NCBI RefSeq assembly: GCF_022267555.1
Contig: NZ_CP073586.1
Location: 2,763,501 to 2,827,500, forward strand
Direction: 5' to 3'
DNA from: Proteiniphilum propionicum
Lineage (GTDB): Bacteria; Bacteroidota; Bacteroidia; Bacteroidales; Dysgonomonadaceae
DNA: 64,000 nt
Shown piece by piece: positions 45,644-54,449 of this stretch. Numbering within the stretch: position 1 is the first letter of the stretch; each line of letters begins with the position of its first letter. Below the pieces are notes generated by a model. The model searched no databases, had not been told where the DNA came from, and saw nothing but the letters and a program-made list of their open reading frames with translations. The position numbers and the translations under genes are program-made.

Positions 45644-45741
45644 TTTTGCAGGCAGCGCACTGCAAAGCATTTAGAGGAGATGATTTGCAAGCCATAAATG
45701 CAAGGTCTGCTGCCTTAACTCTCTCTCTCCGGAAGGCATTG

Positions 45742-47190
45742 TTACAGTTTTCCGGTGGCTATTTTCCGGATAACCCTTTTCAACTCCTGCAGCTCTTCAA
45801 TTTTTAACAGGTAACTTACAGGCAGGTAGGTTGCCAATGCAGTAATTAGCCCGGTAACAATCTTCAGCCAGTGACTTGGAAAGATATTCATAGCAAGGTA
45901 GACAGACAGTGCCATCACACAGGTGGCAATAATTACCGGGATCATCTCTTTAACCTGTTTAAGTGTACCGTAACCGAAAAGTTTACCTGGCATATAGGTG
46001 TTTATTATGAAAGAGAGGGCGGAAGTAACCACACTTCCAATTACAATTGCCTTCACTCCCATTGGGATAGTAATGAGAAGGGCTGCAATTACGATGGGCG
46101 CCTTTGAGAGATCAACCTTAAGAAAGAGGTCTGAGCGGCCTACGGCATTCAAAATATTCATATTGATTGAGCTGATGGGTGTTACCAATCTCGCGAAACA
46201 TAACCACTGCAGCAATACTATTGCTGGTGCCCATTTTGCAGTAAGGAAAAGCATGACAAGGGGATCGGCCATCAATGCCAGCAAGGTCATTGCAGGGAAG
46301 ATTAAAAAAGATGTCATTCTTAACAGGCGGCTGAACACCGATACCAGTCGTTCTTTGTCGTCCTGCAAAGATGCCAGTATGGGGTATGTTACCTGTTGTA
46401 CAACAGCAGTAACTGTACCAGAGGATATCTCGGCAAACTGTTTTGATCGGGTATAATAACCAAGGTCCGCAGCACTATATACCTTCCCTATCATCACATT
46501 GTAGATCTCATTGAAGCCTTGTGCATACAACCCGGAGATTAGCAGTTTGGAGCCAAAACCGAAAAGCCTTTTGAACGATTCGGTTGAGAAGATGAGTGAC
46601 GGCTTCCAGTGGGTGAACACCCAAAACAAGGCGACAGATATCAGTGAGCGAATAAGGTTCTGAAAAACTAGCGCCCATACTCCCCAGCCGGTGAATGCAA
46701 AATAGACAGCAATAGCACCGCTTGAGAAGACAGAGATAACATTTACCTTGGCAATTGTTTTGAAATCGATATGTATGACCAGCTTCGATCGCTGTACAAT
46801 GGCGAGTGCGTTGATTATGATATTTAATCCCAGAACACGTGTCAATGTTACCAGCCCCGGTGTTTCGTAAAACAGCGCTATAAGTGGTGCGGCAATGAAT
46901 AACAATAGGTAGAAAATTATACTGACCGCCAGATTGAAAACAAAGACTGTGGAGAAATCAAGATCGCTCCGCTCTTTTTTCTGGATTAACCCCGATCCCA
47001 TCCCGCTATCGATAAACGATTGGGATATGGCCAAGAAAATGGAGAGCATACCAATCAGCCCGAAGTCCTCGGGCATTAGCAGGCGCGCAAGAATGATGCC
47101 AATAACCAACTGTCCCGCCTGGACAGCAAACTTATCAAGCGCGCTCCATATCATGCCTTTGGCAGCCTTGTTTTTTAATGACTCTTCCAC
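45742..47190 (-). CDS. Polysaccharide flippase (MOP superfamily, Wzx-like)
   Basis: Moves lipid-linked glycan units across the inner membrane. 482 residues with about 14 membrane segments; the start GMIWSALDKFAVQAGQLVIG and SFIDSGMGSGLIQ match the PST/MOP family used for colanic-type or lipopolysaccharide export. It lies 39 bases after the end of the gene at 47230-48633 on the same strand, and together they suggest a small glycan-assembly unit. Confidence 0.92.
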   Translation of the reverse strand: MEESLKNKAAKGMIWSALDKFAVQAGQLVIGIILARLLMPEDFGLIGMLSIFLAISQSFIDSGMGSGLIQKKERSDLDFSTVFVFNLAVSIIFYLLLFIAAPLIALFYETPGLVTLTRVLGLNIIINALAIVQRSKLVIHIDFKTIAKVNVISVFSSGAIAVYFAFTGWGVWALVFQNLIRSLISVALFWVFTHWKPSLIFSTESFKRLFGFGSKLLISGLYAQGFNEIYNVMIGKVYSAADLGYYTRSKQFAEISSGTVTAVVQQVTYPILASLQDDKERLVSVFSRLLRMTSFLIFPAMTLLALMADPLVMLFLTAKWAPAIVLLQWLCFARLVTPISSINMNILNAVGRSDLFLKVDLSKAPIVIAALLITIPMGVKAIVIGSVVTSALSFIINTYMPGKLFGYGTLKQVKEMIPVIIATCVMALSVYLAMNIFPSHWLKIVTGLITALATYLPVSYLLKIEELQELKRVIRKIATGKL

Positions 47191-47229
47191 ATAAAGGTGT
47201 TATTGTTGGAGTAATAAATAATTGTGAAT

Positions 47230-48633
47230 TTACTTGCCGGTGATCCTGTATATTTCATTCATTATGTTCCTGCTGGCACTGTTGTTGTTGGGAGGCTGAA
47301 GGTGAGTTTTTATTAGTGCTTCCCGCCTCTGTTTCATGGTGTCCTCCCCGCTTATAACTACATCTTTGATAAACGATTCAACATCTTCTTTCGTGCGGGA
47401 ATGGTAGTGAGCATCAACAATTTTATTCCCCAGAGTTGAAAAACCGGACAAAACATAATCATCAATCACCATGTAGAGGCTTGGTTTTTTTGTACAGAGA
47501 TATTCTACCAGAAAAGATACACTGTCATGTATCATTGCATCGGAAGAAAGGAACAGATCATAGTACATGCCTTCGTTCAATTGACAGTTGGGACGGGTTG
47601 CCCATGCTTTGTAATAGTTCTCCGTTCGCTCTTCACCCCATCCTGGCAAATTTTTAAGCTTGGGCTTCAATAACGGGTGAGGCTTGAATGAGAGCATGAT
47701 ATCATCTTTATATTTGTCTGCCAGATCGAGGAAAAACTGATGATACTCAAGGAAATTGCTGAAGTTAAACCGGCTTTTGTCAGTCTCAATACTGTGATGC
47801 GGTGCCCAGATGATTCTTTTCACTTGCCTGTCCTTTATTTTCCAGGGATCGTTGCAAATACTTTTATCCTGATCGCCTGCATTGTTTCTGCCGTTATCTT
47901 TAAAAACAAAGTCTAACCCAGGGTAACCGCTTACTACAGAGTTGGACCCTCTGTTCAGCGAATATTTCCGGGCCTCTTTGCTGTGATAGTCTGATTCCCG
48001 GAAAATTTTATACACCAGGTAGTGCAGTTCCAGTTGATAACGTAACGATGGCCTGTCGGTAATCACAAAAGCGTAAGGAACGTAAAAAGTGAGGGTATCG
48101 GGAAAATTGGTGATATAATATTCGGCCCTTGTATGTAAATATGGATTGGCGAAAAAAATCAAATCGGGTTGAACCTCATTCTTTACATCCAGCCATGTGC
48201 CATCATCACGGAGTGTTTTGATCACGTTATATCCCTTTTCGGAAAAAACATTAAAACCGTTTTTCATCACTTCGAGCATTTGCTCTTCACCATAAGTCAG
48301 ATATGGGCAGATGATGATCACCGGTTCAAATCGCTCATCATGCTCCATTATCCTGTACACACCTTCGTATTTCCAGTCCGAATCGTGATTAATAAAAAAG
48401 GCTGCCTTTATCTTTTCCTTGCTGCGAACATATTCCAGCGCCTTCTTGTGTTTTGCCTCTACTTTCTTGTGTTTAAGGAGAAAAATAAAAATACGGAACG
48501 GTTTGATAATCTGCTTGTATCCTCTGTAAACAATTACTAATCCGTTGTAGAGAAATCCGGGTGAGATCCTTTGCAGATATTGCTTGTATTCTCCAACCAT
48601 AGCTAATGATATTTTCCGGTATATGGTAATCAT
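47230..48633 (-). CDS. CDP-glycerol glycerophosphotransferase-like enzyme
   Basis: 467 residues from the ATG at 48633 (MITIYRKISL); a start 7 codons earlier at 48654 would overlap a -7 box TATTTTTG (48652-48659, minus strand), so the shorter start is favoured. The C-terminal half has RIIWAPHHSI, MLSFKPHPLL and SDAMIHDSVSFLVEYL, the signature of the TagB/TagF glycerophosphotransferase group with GT-B fold. In a Gram-negative it probably adds phosphodiester-linked or sugar groups to a surface glycan. Exact substrate unknown. Confidence 0.78.
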   Translation of the reverse strand: MITIYRKISLAMVGEYKQYLQRISPGFLYNGLVIVYRGYKQIIKPFRIFIFLLKHKKVEAKHKKALEYVRSKEKIKAAFFINHDSDWKYEGVYRIMEHDERFEPVIIICPYLTYGEEQMLEVMKNGFNVFSEKGYNVIKTLRDDGTWLDVKNEVQPDLIFFANPYLHTRAEYYITNFPDTLTFYVPYAFVITDRPSLRYQLELHYLVYKIFRESDYHSKEARKYSLNRGSNSVVSGYPGLDFVFKDNGRNNAGDQDKSICNDPWKIKDRQVKRIIWAPHHSIETDKSRFNFSNFLEYHQFFLDLADKYKDDIMLSFKPHPLLKPKLKNLPGWGEERTENYYKAWATRPNCQLNEGMYYDLFLSSDAMIHDSVSFLVEYLCTKKPSLYMVIDDYVLSGFSTLGNKIVDAHYHSRTKEDVESFIKDVVISGEDTMKQRREALIKTHLQPPNNNSASRNIMNEIYRITGK

Positions 48634-48654
48634 ACCCGGTGGTTTACCACTCAA

Positions 48655-49016
48655 AAATAGTAATTTATTTTTAATTGACTGTTTTTTAATGCAAAATTCA
48701 ATTTAGCTTTTTATCTGTTATCAATATTCTTTAAAGGGAAATTAAATAGCTGGTATCCAGTCGAAAAGGCGCAAAAAGGAGTATGATACAGAATAATGCC
48801 GCAAGAAAATTGCAGGGTATGCAATGCTTTGCCGTAAGAAATTGTTATGGAATATTTCAGGTTATGACAGAAAACAGAGGTGAGGTTGTGTTGAATATAC
48901 TGTGTAAATAATCGGTAATCACATGAATATGTTTCTGGAAAAATTGATAGAAAAGATCTGGTTATGCTGTTGAATTATAATCAGGCTGCATAAAAAATAA
49001 ACATTTAGAGATTTTA
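48655..49016. other. Non-coding region
   Basis: About 360 bases of AT-rich sequence between divergent genes. It contains the minus-strand -7 box at 48652-48659. No gene or clear structure seen. Confidence 0.5.
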
Positions 49017-49048
49017 TTTGCCTTTTTGCTTAGATTCTTTTACTTTTG
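49017..49048 (+). promoter_or_regulatory. Bacteroidota promoter for the XRE-cupin gene
   Basis: TTTG (49017-49020), 20-base spacer, TACTTTTG (49041-49048). The ATG follows 19 bases later. Confidence 0.85.
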
Positions 49049-49067
49049 CAGCTTCATTTAACAAGAT

Positions 49068-49631
49068 ATGACTGCAGTTACGGAAAAAATAAAAATTTTA
49101 TGTGCCGAGAAGAATATGCCGGTAGAAGAGCTGGCTGCCGGTGCAGGGCTTACGGTAGAGCAGGTAAGAAGGATCTGCGAAAGCGAAAATATTCCATCAC
49201 TTTCGTCATTAATTAAAATAGCGCGTGCGCTTGGAGTGAGGTTGGGTACCTTTCTTGACGACTATGAAGAGATGGGGCCGGTTGTGACAAGAAACAGTGA
49301 TTTAATGACACCGGTTACATTCACCAGCCAGATGGCCAACAGCAACTCACATATGGATTTTATCTCTTTGGCACCGGGAAAAGCGGGACGAAACATGGAC
49401 CCGTTCCTTGTCAGGATTTCGTCTGCCACAGGTAATGAGAGTTTCTCTTCACATGAAGGGGAAGAGTTTCTTTATGTGCTGGAGGGGGCTGTTACTGTTT
49501 ATTATGGTAAGGAAAAATATCTGTTGAACCAGGGTGACAGCATCTATTACGATTCAATTGTTGACCATCTTGTAACTGCGTCAGGTGATGCCGAAGCCCA
49601 AATACTGGGTGTTGTGTACTCTCCTGCTTAG
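49068..49631 (+). CDS. XRE-cupin transcription regulator
   Basis: 187 residues. HTH at about 5-60 (MPVEELAAGAGLTVEQVRRI, SLIKIARALGVRLGTFL) and a cupin barrel at about 95-185 (GEEFLYVLEGAVTVYYGKEKY, GDSIYYDSIVDHLV). Regulators of this kind bind a small ligand in the cupin. The acyl-CoA ligase gene follows 300 bases downstream, and in Bacteroidales this pair is often adjacent, from memory, so it may control that gene. Confidence 0.92.
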   Translation: MTAVTEKIKILCAEKNMPVEELAAGAGLTVEQVRRICESENIPSLSSLIKIARALGVRLGTFLDDYEEMGPVVTRNSDLMTPVTFTSQMANSNSHMDFISLAPGKAGRNMDPFLVRISSATGNESFSSHEGEEFLYVLEGAVTVYYGKEKYLLNQGDSIYYDSIVDHLVTASGDAEAQILGVVYSPA

Positions 49632-49638
49632 TTTCTGG

Positions 49639-49800
49639 GGTACTCATTGAGCAAGGTCGTGGAACATTGATCTCATTATCGTTATCATCGTTGATGATAA
49701 GGTGGTACTCATTGAGCAAGGTCGTGGGACATTCACATTCAACCTGATATAGTTGATCAACTTCCTGAAACGCTCATTGAGTATGTCTGTTGGCCATTCA
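49639..49800 (+). repeat. Regularly spaced 30-bp repeats (65-bp period)
   Basis: Two 30-bp repeats beginning GGTACTCATTGAGCAAGGTC (49639-49668 and 49704-49733, one mismatch), separated by 35 bases of unrelated sequence. A third, degenerate copy (about 49769-49798) comes after another 35. A still weaker CATTGAGTGTG is at 49860. It lies in the gap between the XRE-cupin and acyl-CoA ligase genes. The spacing is CRISPR-like, but there are no cas genes and only two good repeats. Binding sites or a degenerate tandem duplication are as likely. Confidence 0.7.
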
Positions 49801-49932
49801 CCGCTAACAGTTTTTAGATATTATGCTTCTCTTTGTACTAATTTAGCACGACTGTTGATCATTGAGTGTGTTTTCTGTTTTAAATCATTTCCGGATTAAT
49901 CATAAAATATCAATTTTTTTATCTGATTAAAG

Positions 49933-51600
49933 ATGAGTGACCAATCTAACATGCAACTTTTCGATAAGACGCTAGGGGACTGGCTTGAATACTGGGCTGA
50001 AGAGACACCCGACAGGGAATATATTGTCTATTCCGACCGTGATCTGCGTTTTACGTGGAAGACCTTCAACGAAAGGGTGGATAACATGGCAAAAGGCTTG
50101 ATCTCTATAGGGGTGACCCGCGGTAGCAAAGTGGGAATATGGGCACAGAATGTTCCCGACTGGCTTACCTTTCTCTATGCGACTGCAAAAATTGGAGCTG
50201 TTGCGGTAACGGTAAATACCAACTATCGTTCCGAAGAGATAGCCTATCTGATGAAGGATTCTGATATGCACACCTTGTGCATGACTGATGGTGTAGCGGG
50301 AAGCAATTATACTGATATTATCTACGAGCTGGTGCCTGAGATGAGAGCAACACAACGTGGTAAAATGAGATCGGACCGTTTTCCCGAACTGAAGAATGTA
50401 GTCTATATAGGCCAGGAGAAATACCGGTGTATGTATAATACCGCTGAAATACTCTTGTTGGGAAAGAATGTACCGGACAACGAGTTTAAAAGATTACGGG
50501 GCTTGTCGAACTGTCACGATGTGGTAAACATGCAGTACACCTCGGGAACAACCGGATTTCCGAAAGGGGTGATGCTTACGCACCATAATATTACCAACAA
50601 CGGGTATCTGACTGGGGTACATATGAATTTCACACCTGAGGACAAGTGCTGTATATGTGTACCGCTGTTTCATTGTTTCGGGGTTGTGTTAGCAACCATG
50701 TGCTGCCTTACACATGGCAGTACACAGGTTATGGTGGAGCGGTTCGATCCGCTTGTTACCCTCGCTTCAATCCATAAGGAGCGGTGCACTGTCCTACATG
50801 GTGTTCCAACAATGTTTATCGCACAGTTAAACCATCCTATGTTTAATATTTTTGATATGAGCTCATTACGTACGGGTATTATGGCAGGCGCACTTTGCCC
50901 GGAGGAGCTGATGAGGCAGGTGAACGAGAAGATGTTTATGAAGCTTACCAGCGTGTACGGTATGACAGAAACTTCTCCGGGAATGACACAAAGTCGGCTT
51001 GATGATCCTTTTGAGGTGCGTTGTACGACTGTGGGGCGCAACTATGAGTTTACGGATGTGAGGGTGATTGACCCCGAAACAGGTAAAGAGTGTCCTGCGG
51101 GGGTAGTTGGGGAGATGTGTTGCCGCGGCTATAATGTGATGAAAGGTTATTATAAGAATCAGGCAGCTACTGCTCAGGTAATAGATGAGAATGGTTTTAT
51201 GCATTCGGGCGACCTGGGAGTAAAAGATGAGAATGGCAATTACCGAATCACTGGGCGAATAAAGGATATGATAATCAGGGGAGGTGAGAACATCTCTCCG
51301 AAAGAGGTGGAGGATTACCTTTACAGGATGCCGGGAGTGAAGGATGTACAGGTTGTGGCGGTAGCATCTGAACGATATGGAGAAGATGTGGGTGCTTTCA
51401 TCATTCAAAAAGAGGGATTTAATCTCTTTAGAGAGGATGTGCGTGATTTTTGCAAGGGACATATCGCTAAATATAAAATACCCCGCTATGTCTTTTTTGT
51501 TGATCAATTTCCGATGACAGGCAGCGGAAAGATACAGAAGTATCTCCTACGTGAAATGGCTCTTGAGCTATGCAAAAAAAACGGTATCGAAATTCTCTGA
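49933..51600 (+). CDS. Acyl-CoA ligase (AMP-dependent)
   Basis: 555 residues, adenylate-forming: MQYTSGTTGFPKGVM (about 198), VYGMTETSPGM (about 344), SGDLGVKDENGNYRITGRIKD (about 420) and the catalytic lysine region PMTGSGKIQKY near 540. It resembles medium/long-chain acyl-CoA ligases with the fatty acid pocket; substrate cannot be fixed by eye. A different clade from the one at 18499, which lacks GSGKIQ. It is preceded by the repeats at 49639. Confidence 0.92.
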   Translation: MSDQSNMQLFDKTLGDWLEYWAEETPDREYIVYSDRDLRFTWKTFNERVDNMAKGLISIGVTRGSKVGIWAQNVPDWLTFLYATAKIGAVAVTVNTNYRSEEIAYLMKDSDMHTLCMTDGVAGSNYTDIIYELVPEMRATQRGKMRSDRFPELKNVVYIGQEKYRCMYNTAEILLLGKNVPDNEFKRLRGLSNCHDVVNMQYTSGTTGFPKGVMLTHHNITNNGYLTGVHMNFTPEDKCCICVPLFHCFGVVLATMCCLTHGSTQVMVERFDPLVTLASIHKERCTVLHGVPTMFIAQLNHPMFNIFDMSSLRTGIMAGALCPEELMRQVNEKMFMKLTSVYGMTETSPGMTQSRLDDPFEVRCTTVGRNYEFTDVRVIDPETGKECPAGVVGEMCCRGYNVMKGYYKNQAATAQVIDENGFMHSGDLGVKDENGNYRITGRIKDMIIRGGENISPKEVEDYLYRMPGVKDVQVVAVASERYGEDVGAFIIQKEGFNLFREDVRDFCKGHIAKYKIPRYVFFVDQFPMTGSGKIQKYLLREMALELCKKNGIEIL

Positions 51601-51666
51601 CTTTCATTTTTCGACGGATCTCTTTTTCAATGTACTGAATGTTTTCATGAGTGGACACAATTAGAT

Positions 51667-51897
51667 ATGGACACGGCAGAAGAATCAGGTAAAGTAATGG
51701 ATAGTAACGGAGATGAACTTTTAGATGGTGATGATGTAACTGTAATAAAAGACCTGAAAGTGAAGGGCTCTTCTATGGTTGTAAAACGAGGAACCCGTGC
51801 TCGCGGAATTAAACTTGCAGAAGATGATCCTACACATGTACAGGCCAGGGTTGATGGACAAACAATATTTCTAAAGACAGAATTCTTGAAGAAATAA
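51667..51897 (+). CDS. PhnA/YjdM-domain small protein
   Basis: 76 residues, MDTAEESGKVMDSNGDELLD then DDVTVIKDLKVKGSSMVVKR and RGIKLAEDD, the PhnA domain. The longer relatives carry an N-terminal zinc ribbon with four Cys; this one has none, so it is the short form. Despite the name, no role in phosphonate use is established for such proteins. Monocistronic. Confidence 0.85.
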   Translation: MDTAEESGKVMDSNGDELLDGDDVTVIKDLKVKGSSMVVKRGTRARGIKLAEDDPTHVQARVDGQTIFLKTEFLKK

Positions 51898-51926
51898 AAA
51901 AAGCGGTTTGCAAATGCAAGCCGCTT
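51894..51926 (-). terminator. Intrinsic terminator of tRNA-Ala(GGC)
   Basis: AAGCGGTTTGC and GCAAGCCGCTT form a hairpin (51901-51926). On the minus strand it is followed by seven T, so it serves the tRNA gene at 51943; on the plus side it may also end the PhnA transcript weakly. Confidence 0.75.
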
Positions 51927-51942
51927 ATCGATCTTGTTTTAG

Positions 51943-52016
51943 TGGAGAATATCGGAGTCGAACCGATGACCTTTTGACTGCCAGTCAAACGCTCTAGCCA
52001 GCTGAGCTAATCCCCC
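51943..52016 (-). tRNA. tRNA-Ala (GGC)
   Basis: 74 bases; acceptor GGGGGAT/ATTCTCC, TTCGACTCC T-arm, anticodon loop CTGGCAG giving GGC. CCA not encoded. A second tRNA-Ala with UGC is in the rRNA spacer at 63257. Confidence 0.93.
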
Positions 52017-52122
52017 GTGAAAAAAATCAGTTCCAATCAGTTCCAAATTTCGTGGCGCAAAGATACGAATTTTGTTTATATTTGCAACTGAAATTGTTCG
52101 GAAAAATATAAAATAACGTTAT

Positions 52123-52431
52123 ATGATTGTTTTCAACACCACTTTCCACGTTGAGGAGGATATCCATGAAGAATTCATTGAATATATGCTTCAGACATTT
52201 ATTCCAATGTCAACCCGGAGTGGCATTCTTACATCGCCGCGGCTGGCAAGAGTTCACGGGAAAGAGAAAGATCAGGGATTTTCTTTCGCTATGGAATTTC
52301 AGGTGACCGACCTGTTAACGCTGGAGAGATGGAACAGGGAGGAGAACCGGAAAGTATTCACTCCTTTACTGGAGAGGTTCAAAGAGAAGCTTGCCGGTTT
52401 CTCTACAGTGTTGGAAACAATTTCGTACTGA
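52123..52431 (+). CDS. DUF4286-family protein
   Basis: 102 residues; [20 protein letters not shown] and the alpha/beta-plait pattern ([39 protein letters not shown]) of DUF4286, a dimeric alpha-beta barrel-like family of Bacteroidota. Function not known. It ends 2 bases before ruvC, so they are one operon. Confidence 0.85.
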   Translation: MIVFNTTFHVEEDIHEEFIEYMLQTFIPMSTRSGILTSPRLARVHGKEKDQGFSFAMEFQVTDLLTLERWNREENRKVFTPLLERFKEKLAGFSTVLETISY

Positions 52432-52433
52432 AA

Positions 52434-52994
52434 ATGCAGAAAGAAAGAATAATCATGGGGATTGACCCGGGTACTCAGGTCATGGGATATGGCATTCTTC
52501 GCGTGCTTGATAACAAGCCTTCCATGGAAGCAATGGGAGTGATGCAGTTGGGAAAGTACGGTAATCACTATCTGAAACTGGCGAAGATCTACTCCCGTAT
52601 TTTAGGGCTGATAGATGAATATCTGCCGGACGAGCTGGCCATTGAGGCCCCTTTCTATGGGAAAAACGTACAGAGCATGCTTAAGCTTGGACGTGCCCAG
52701 GGGGTAGCTATGGCTGCTGCTATCTCAAGGGATATTCCAATTTTTGAATATGCCCCTCTGAAGATAAAGATGGCGATAACAGGTAACGGTAGTGCAGCAA
52801 AGGAGCAGGTTGCTTATATGTTGCAGAAGATACTTCATATTCCTGATGAGAACATGCTGCCGCAACTTGATGCGACAGACGGACTGGCAGCTGCTCTTTG
52901 CCATTTTTACCAATCAAATGTTAATAAAGGAGATAACAAATATAAAGACTGGAAAGATTATGTCAGCCACAACCCTGATAAAGTTAAACGCTAA
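52434..52994 (+). CDS. ruvC: Holliday junction endonuclease RuvC
   Basis: Cuts Holliday junctions with RuvAB. 186 residues from the ATG at 52434; the frame extends upstream inside the DUF4286 gene but without reason. The active site has D11 (IMGIDPGTQ), E71 (LAIEAPFYG), D146 and D149 ([11 protein letters not shown]), all present. The start lies 2 bases after the DUF4286 stop. Confidence 0.96.
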   Translation: MQKERIIMGIDPGTQVMGYGILRVLDNKPSMEAMGVMQLGKYGNHYLKLAKIYSRILGLIDEYLPDELAIEAPFYGKNVQSMLKLGRAQGVAMAAAISRDIPIFEYAPLKIKMAITGNGSAAKEQVAYMLQKILHIPDENMLPQLDATDGLAAALCHFYQSNVNKGDNKYKDWKDYVSHNPDKVKR

Positions 52995-53040
52995 GTTAAA
53001 ATTTGAGGTGCAACTTTCCCGGTAAGTTTTAATGGATTTT

Positions 53041-53073
53041 TTTGTGAATTTACCATAATGTTTTTTATCTTTG
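53041..53073 (+). promoter_or_regulatory. Promoter placed against the start codon
   Basis: TTTG (53041-53044), 21-base spacer, TATCTTTG (53066-53073). The ATG of the next gene is at 53078, so transcription would begin at or next to the start codon, giving a leaderless mRNA. Confidence 0.75.
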
Positions 53074-53077
53074 TGAT

Positions 53078-54049
53078 ATGAACCAGCTTGTTTCTCATAT
53101 TGAATTTCTGCTGCATGAACATAACTGTGTTATCGTTCCCGGCTTTGGAGGGTTTGTAGTGAATACAATTCATTCACGCAGGGACGGTATTGCTGCATTT
53201 CATGCACCTTTGTGTGAGCTGGTGTTCAACCGCGATCTTGCCCATAATGACGGATTGCTGGCCCAGTCATACATGAGGGCTTATGATCTTACATTTGAGG
53301 CTGCCATGCAAAAGATAGAAAAGGCAGTTGAAATGGTTAAACAACACTTAAGGGAGGATCAACTTGTTGAACTTGGGAGGCTGGGTTCATTTGCTTTGAA
53401 TGATGATAAACGGTTTATATATACTCCGGCATCATTTATACGTCCCGTTTTCTTCGGGCTTGGCAAAGCTTCACTGAAGCCGCTTATTCAGATCCAGGCA
53501 ACTATGCCGTCGTCTAAAGCTGGTGACAGGCAGAGGCGGTTTGGAGTTACAGGTATAGGTGCGGCAGCTGTGGCGGCTGTTCTAGTACTGATGTTTATCT
53601 TACCGGTAAGCGATACTGCTATCGGTCGCCAGTCTGCTCAAATGTTGTCTGAAACGGGACTTTTCCACAACAAACCTGCTCAGCTGGTGGACCATTCGGC
53701 AACGGCCGCAAATGTTAATGAAAAAGCTCCGGGGACAGAACAAATGCCGATAGCCACTGGTTCCGATGTAACCACTGCTTCTGATGCAAACTTAACTGCC
53801 GCAGAAGTGGCTGTTAATTTGCCAGCCTACTACATTATTGTGGGTGTTTACCAACGAAACGATGCGGCAGAGCAGATTATGGCGCAGCTTAAAAACGAGG
53901 GATTTTCAAGCCCGGGACGACTGGACCGGCCGGGGCGTACTGATGTGTATGCCGCTTCATTCGATAATAGAGCTGACGCAGAGACATATTTAAGAAAAGT
54001 ACATAAACAATATCCATCGCATTCAGATGCATGGATTTTAAAACGTTAA
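53078..54049 (+). CDS. HU-CCDC81 and SPOR domain protein
   Basis: 323 residues: N-terminal HU-like CCDC81 domain (SHIEFLLHEHNCVIVPGFGGFV, DLAHNDGLLAQSYMRAY), a single membrane helix at about 165-185 (TGIGAAAVAAVLVLMFILPV), a Thr/Ala-rich linker, and a C-terminal SPOR domain (YYIIVGVYQRNDAAEQIM, YAASFDNRADAETYL) that binds denuded peptidoglycan. This combination is special to Bacteroidota and points to the cell-division site. The start MNQLVSHIEF fits the family. Confidence 0.92.
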   Translation: MNQLVSHIEFLLHEHNCVIVPGFGGFVVNTIHSRRDGIAAFHAPLCELVFNRDLAHNDGLLAQSYMRAYDLTFEAAMQKIEKAVEMVKQHLREDQLVELGRLGSFALNDDKRFIYTPASFIRPVFFGLGKASLKPLIQIQATMPSSKAGDRQRRFGVTGIGAAAVAAVLVLMFILPVSDTAIGRQSAQMLSETGLFHNKPAQLVDHSATAANVNEKAPGTEQMPIATGSDVTTASDANLTAAEVAVNLPAYYIIVGVYQRNDAAEQIMAQLKNEGFSSPGRLDRPGRTDVYAASFDNRADAETYLRKVHKQYPSHSDAWILKR

Positions 54050-54055
54050 TCAGTT

Positions 54056-54172
54056 ATGTCGTTCAAAAAAAATATAATAGCGGGCTTTTTACTATATTGG
54101 GTGTATCAGTTTTACAGAGTACGTAAAAATCTGGTGCCGCCATACGATAATTACAGGTTTCCCGACTTCTAA
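54056..54172 (+). CDS. Tiny ORF, possible membrane-associated peptide
   Basis: 38 residues, starting MSFKKNIIAGFLLYWVYQFY and ending PPYDNYRFPDF. One short hydrophobic helix, then a Tyr/Pro-rich tail. It starts 7 bases after the SPOR gene stop, a spacing that fits an operon. Sequence looks like real coding, but no family is known to me. Confidence 0.5.
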   Translation: MSFKKNIIAGFLLYWVYQFYRVRKNLVPPYDNYRFPDF

Positions 54173-54449
54173 GAAATTATTCCTCTTTCGGCCCTTTTTC
54201 CGTATATCGCCGCTTCCGCGCTTTCTTCTGCATATAACTGCTTCTGCATATAGCTGCTTTCGCCCCTTTTTCGCATATAGCTACGGATTGGCCCTCAGCT
54301 AAATACATTGAACCAGTGTATGAAGTGAACAATGAAATAGCTTGTAAGTGTATTGGTCGCGGTGTCGCGAATGAAATTAGAAAAACATATGTGTGCTTAA
54401 GCCCGGTAAACTAAAATGCCAGCGAACAACATTGGTGAAGAAAGGAAAA
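54173..54449. other. Non-coding region with short repeats
   Basis: A segment at about 54185-54295 repeats words such as CGCATATAGCTGCTT and GCCCTTTTTC several times with variation, giving a degenerate repeat of about 25-30 bases. No gene seen. Confidence 0.5.

Noticed and set aside
49639..49800. Firm CRISPR array call
   Set aside because: Only two good repeats, no cas genes, and the repeat resembles no CRISPR repeat I know. Kept as repeats with the idea noted in findings.
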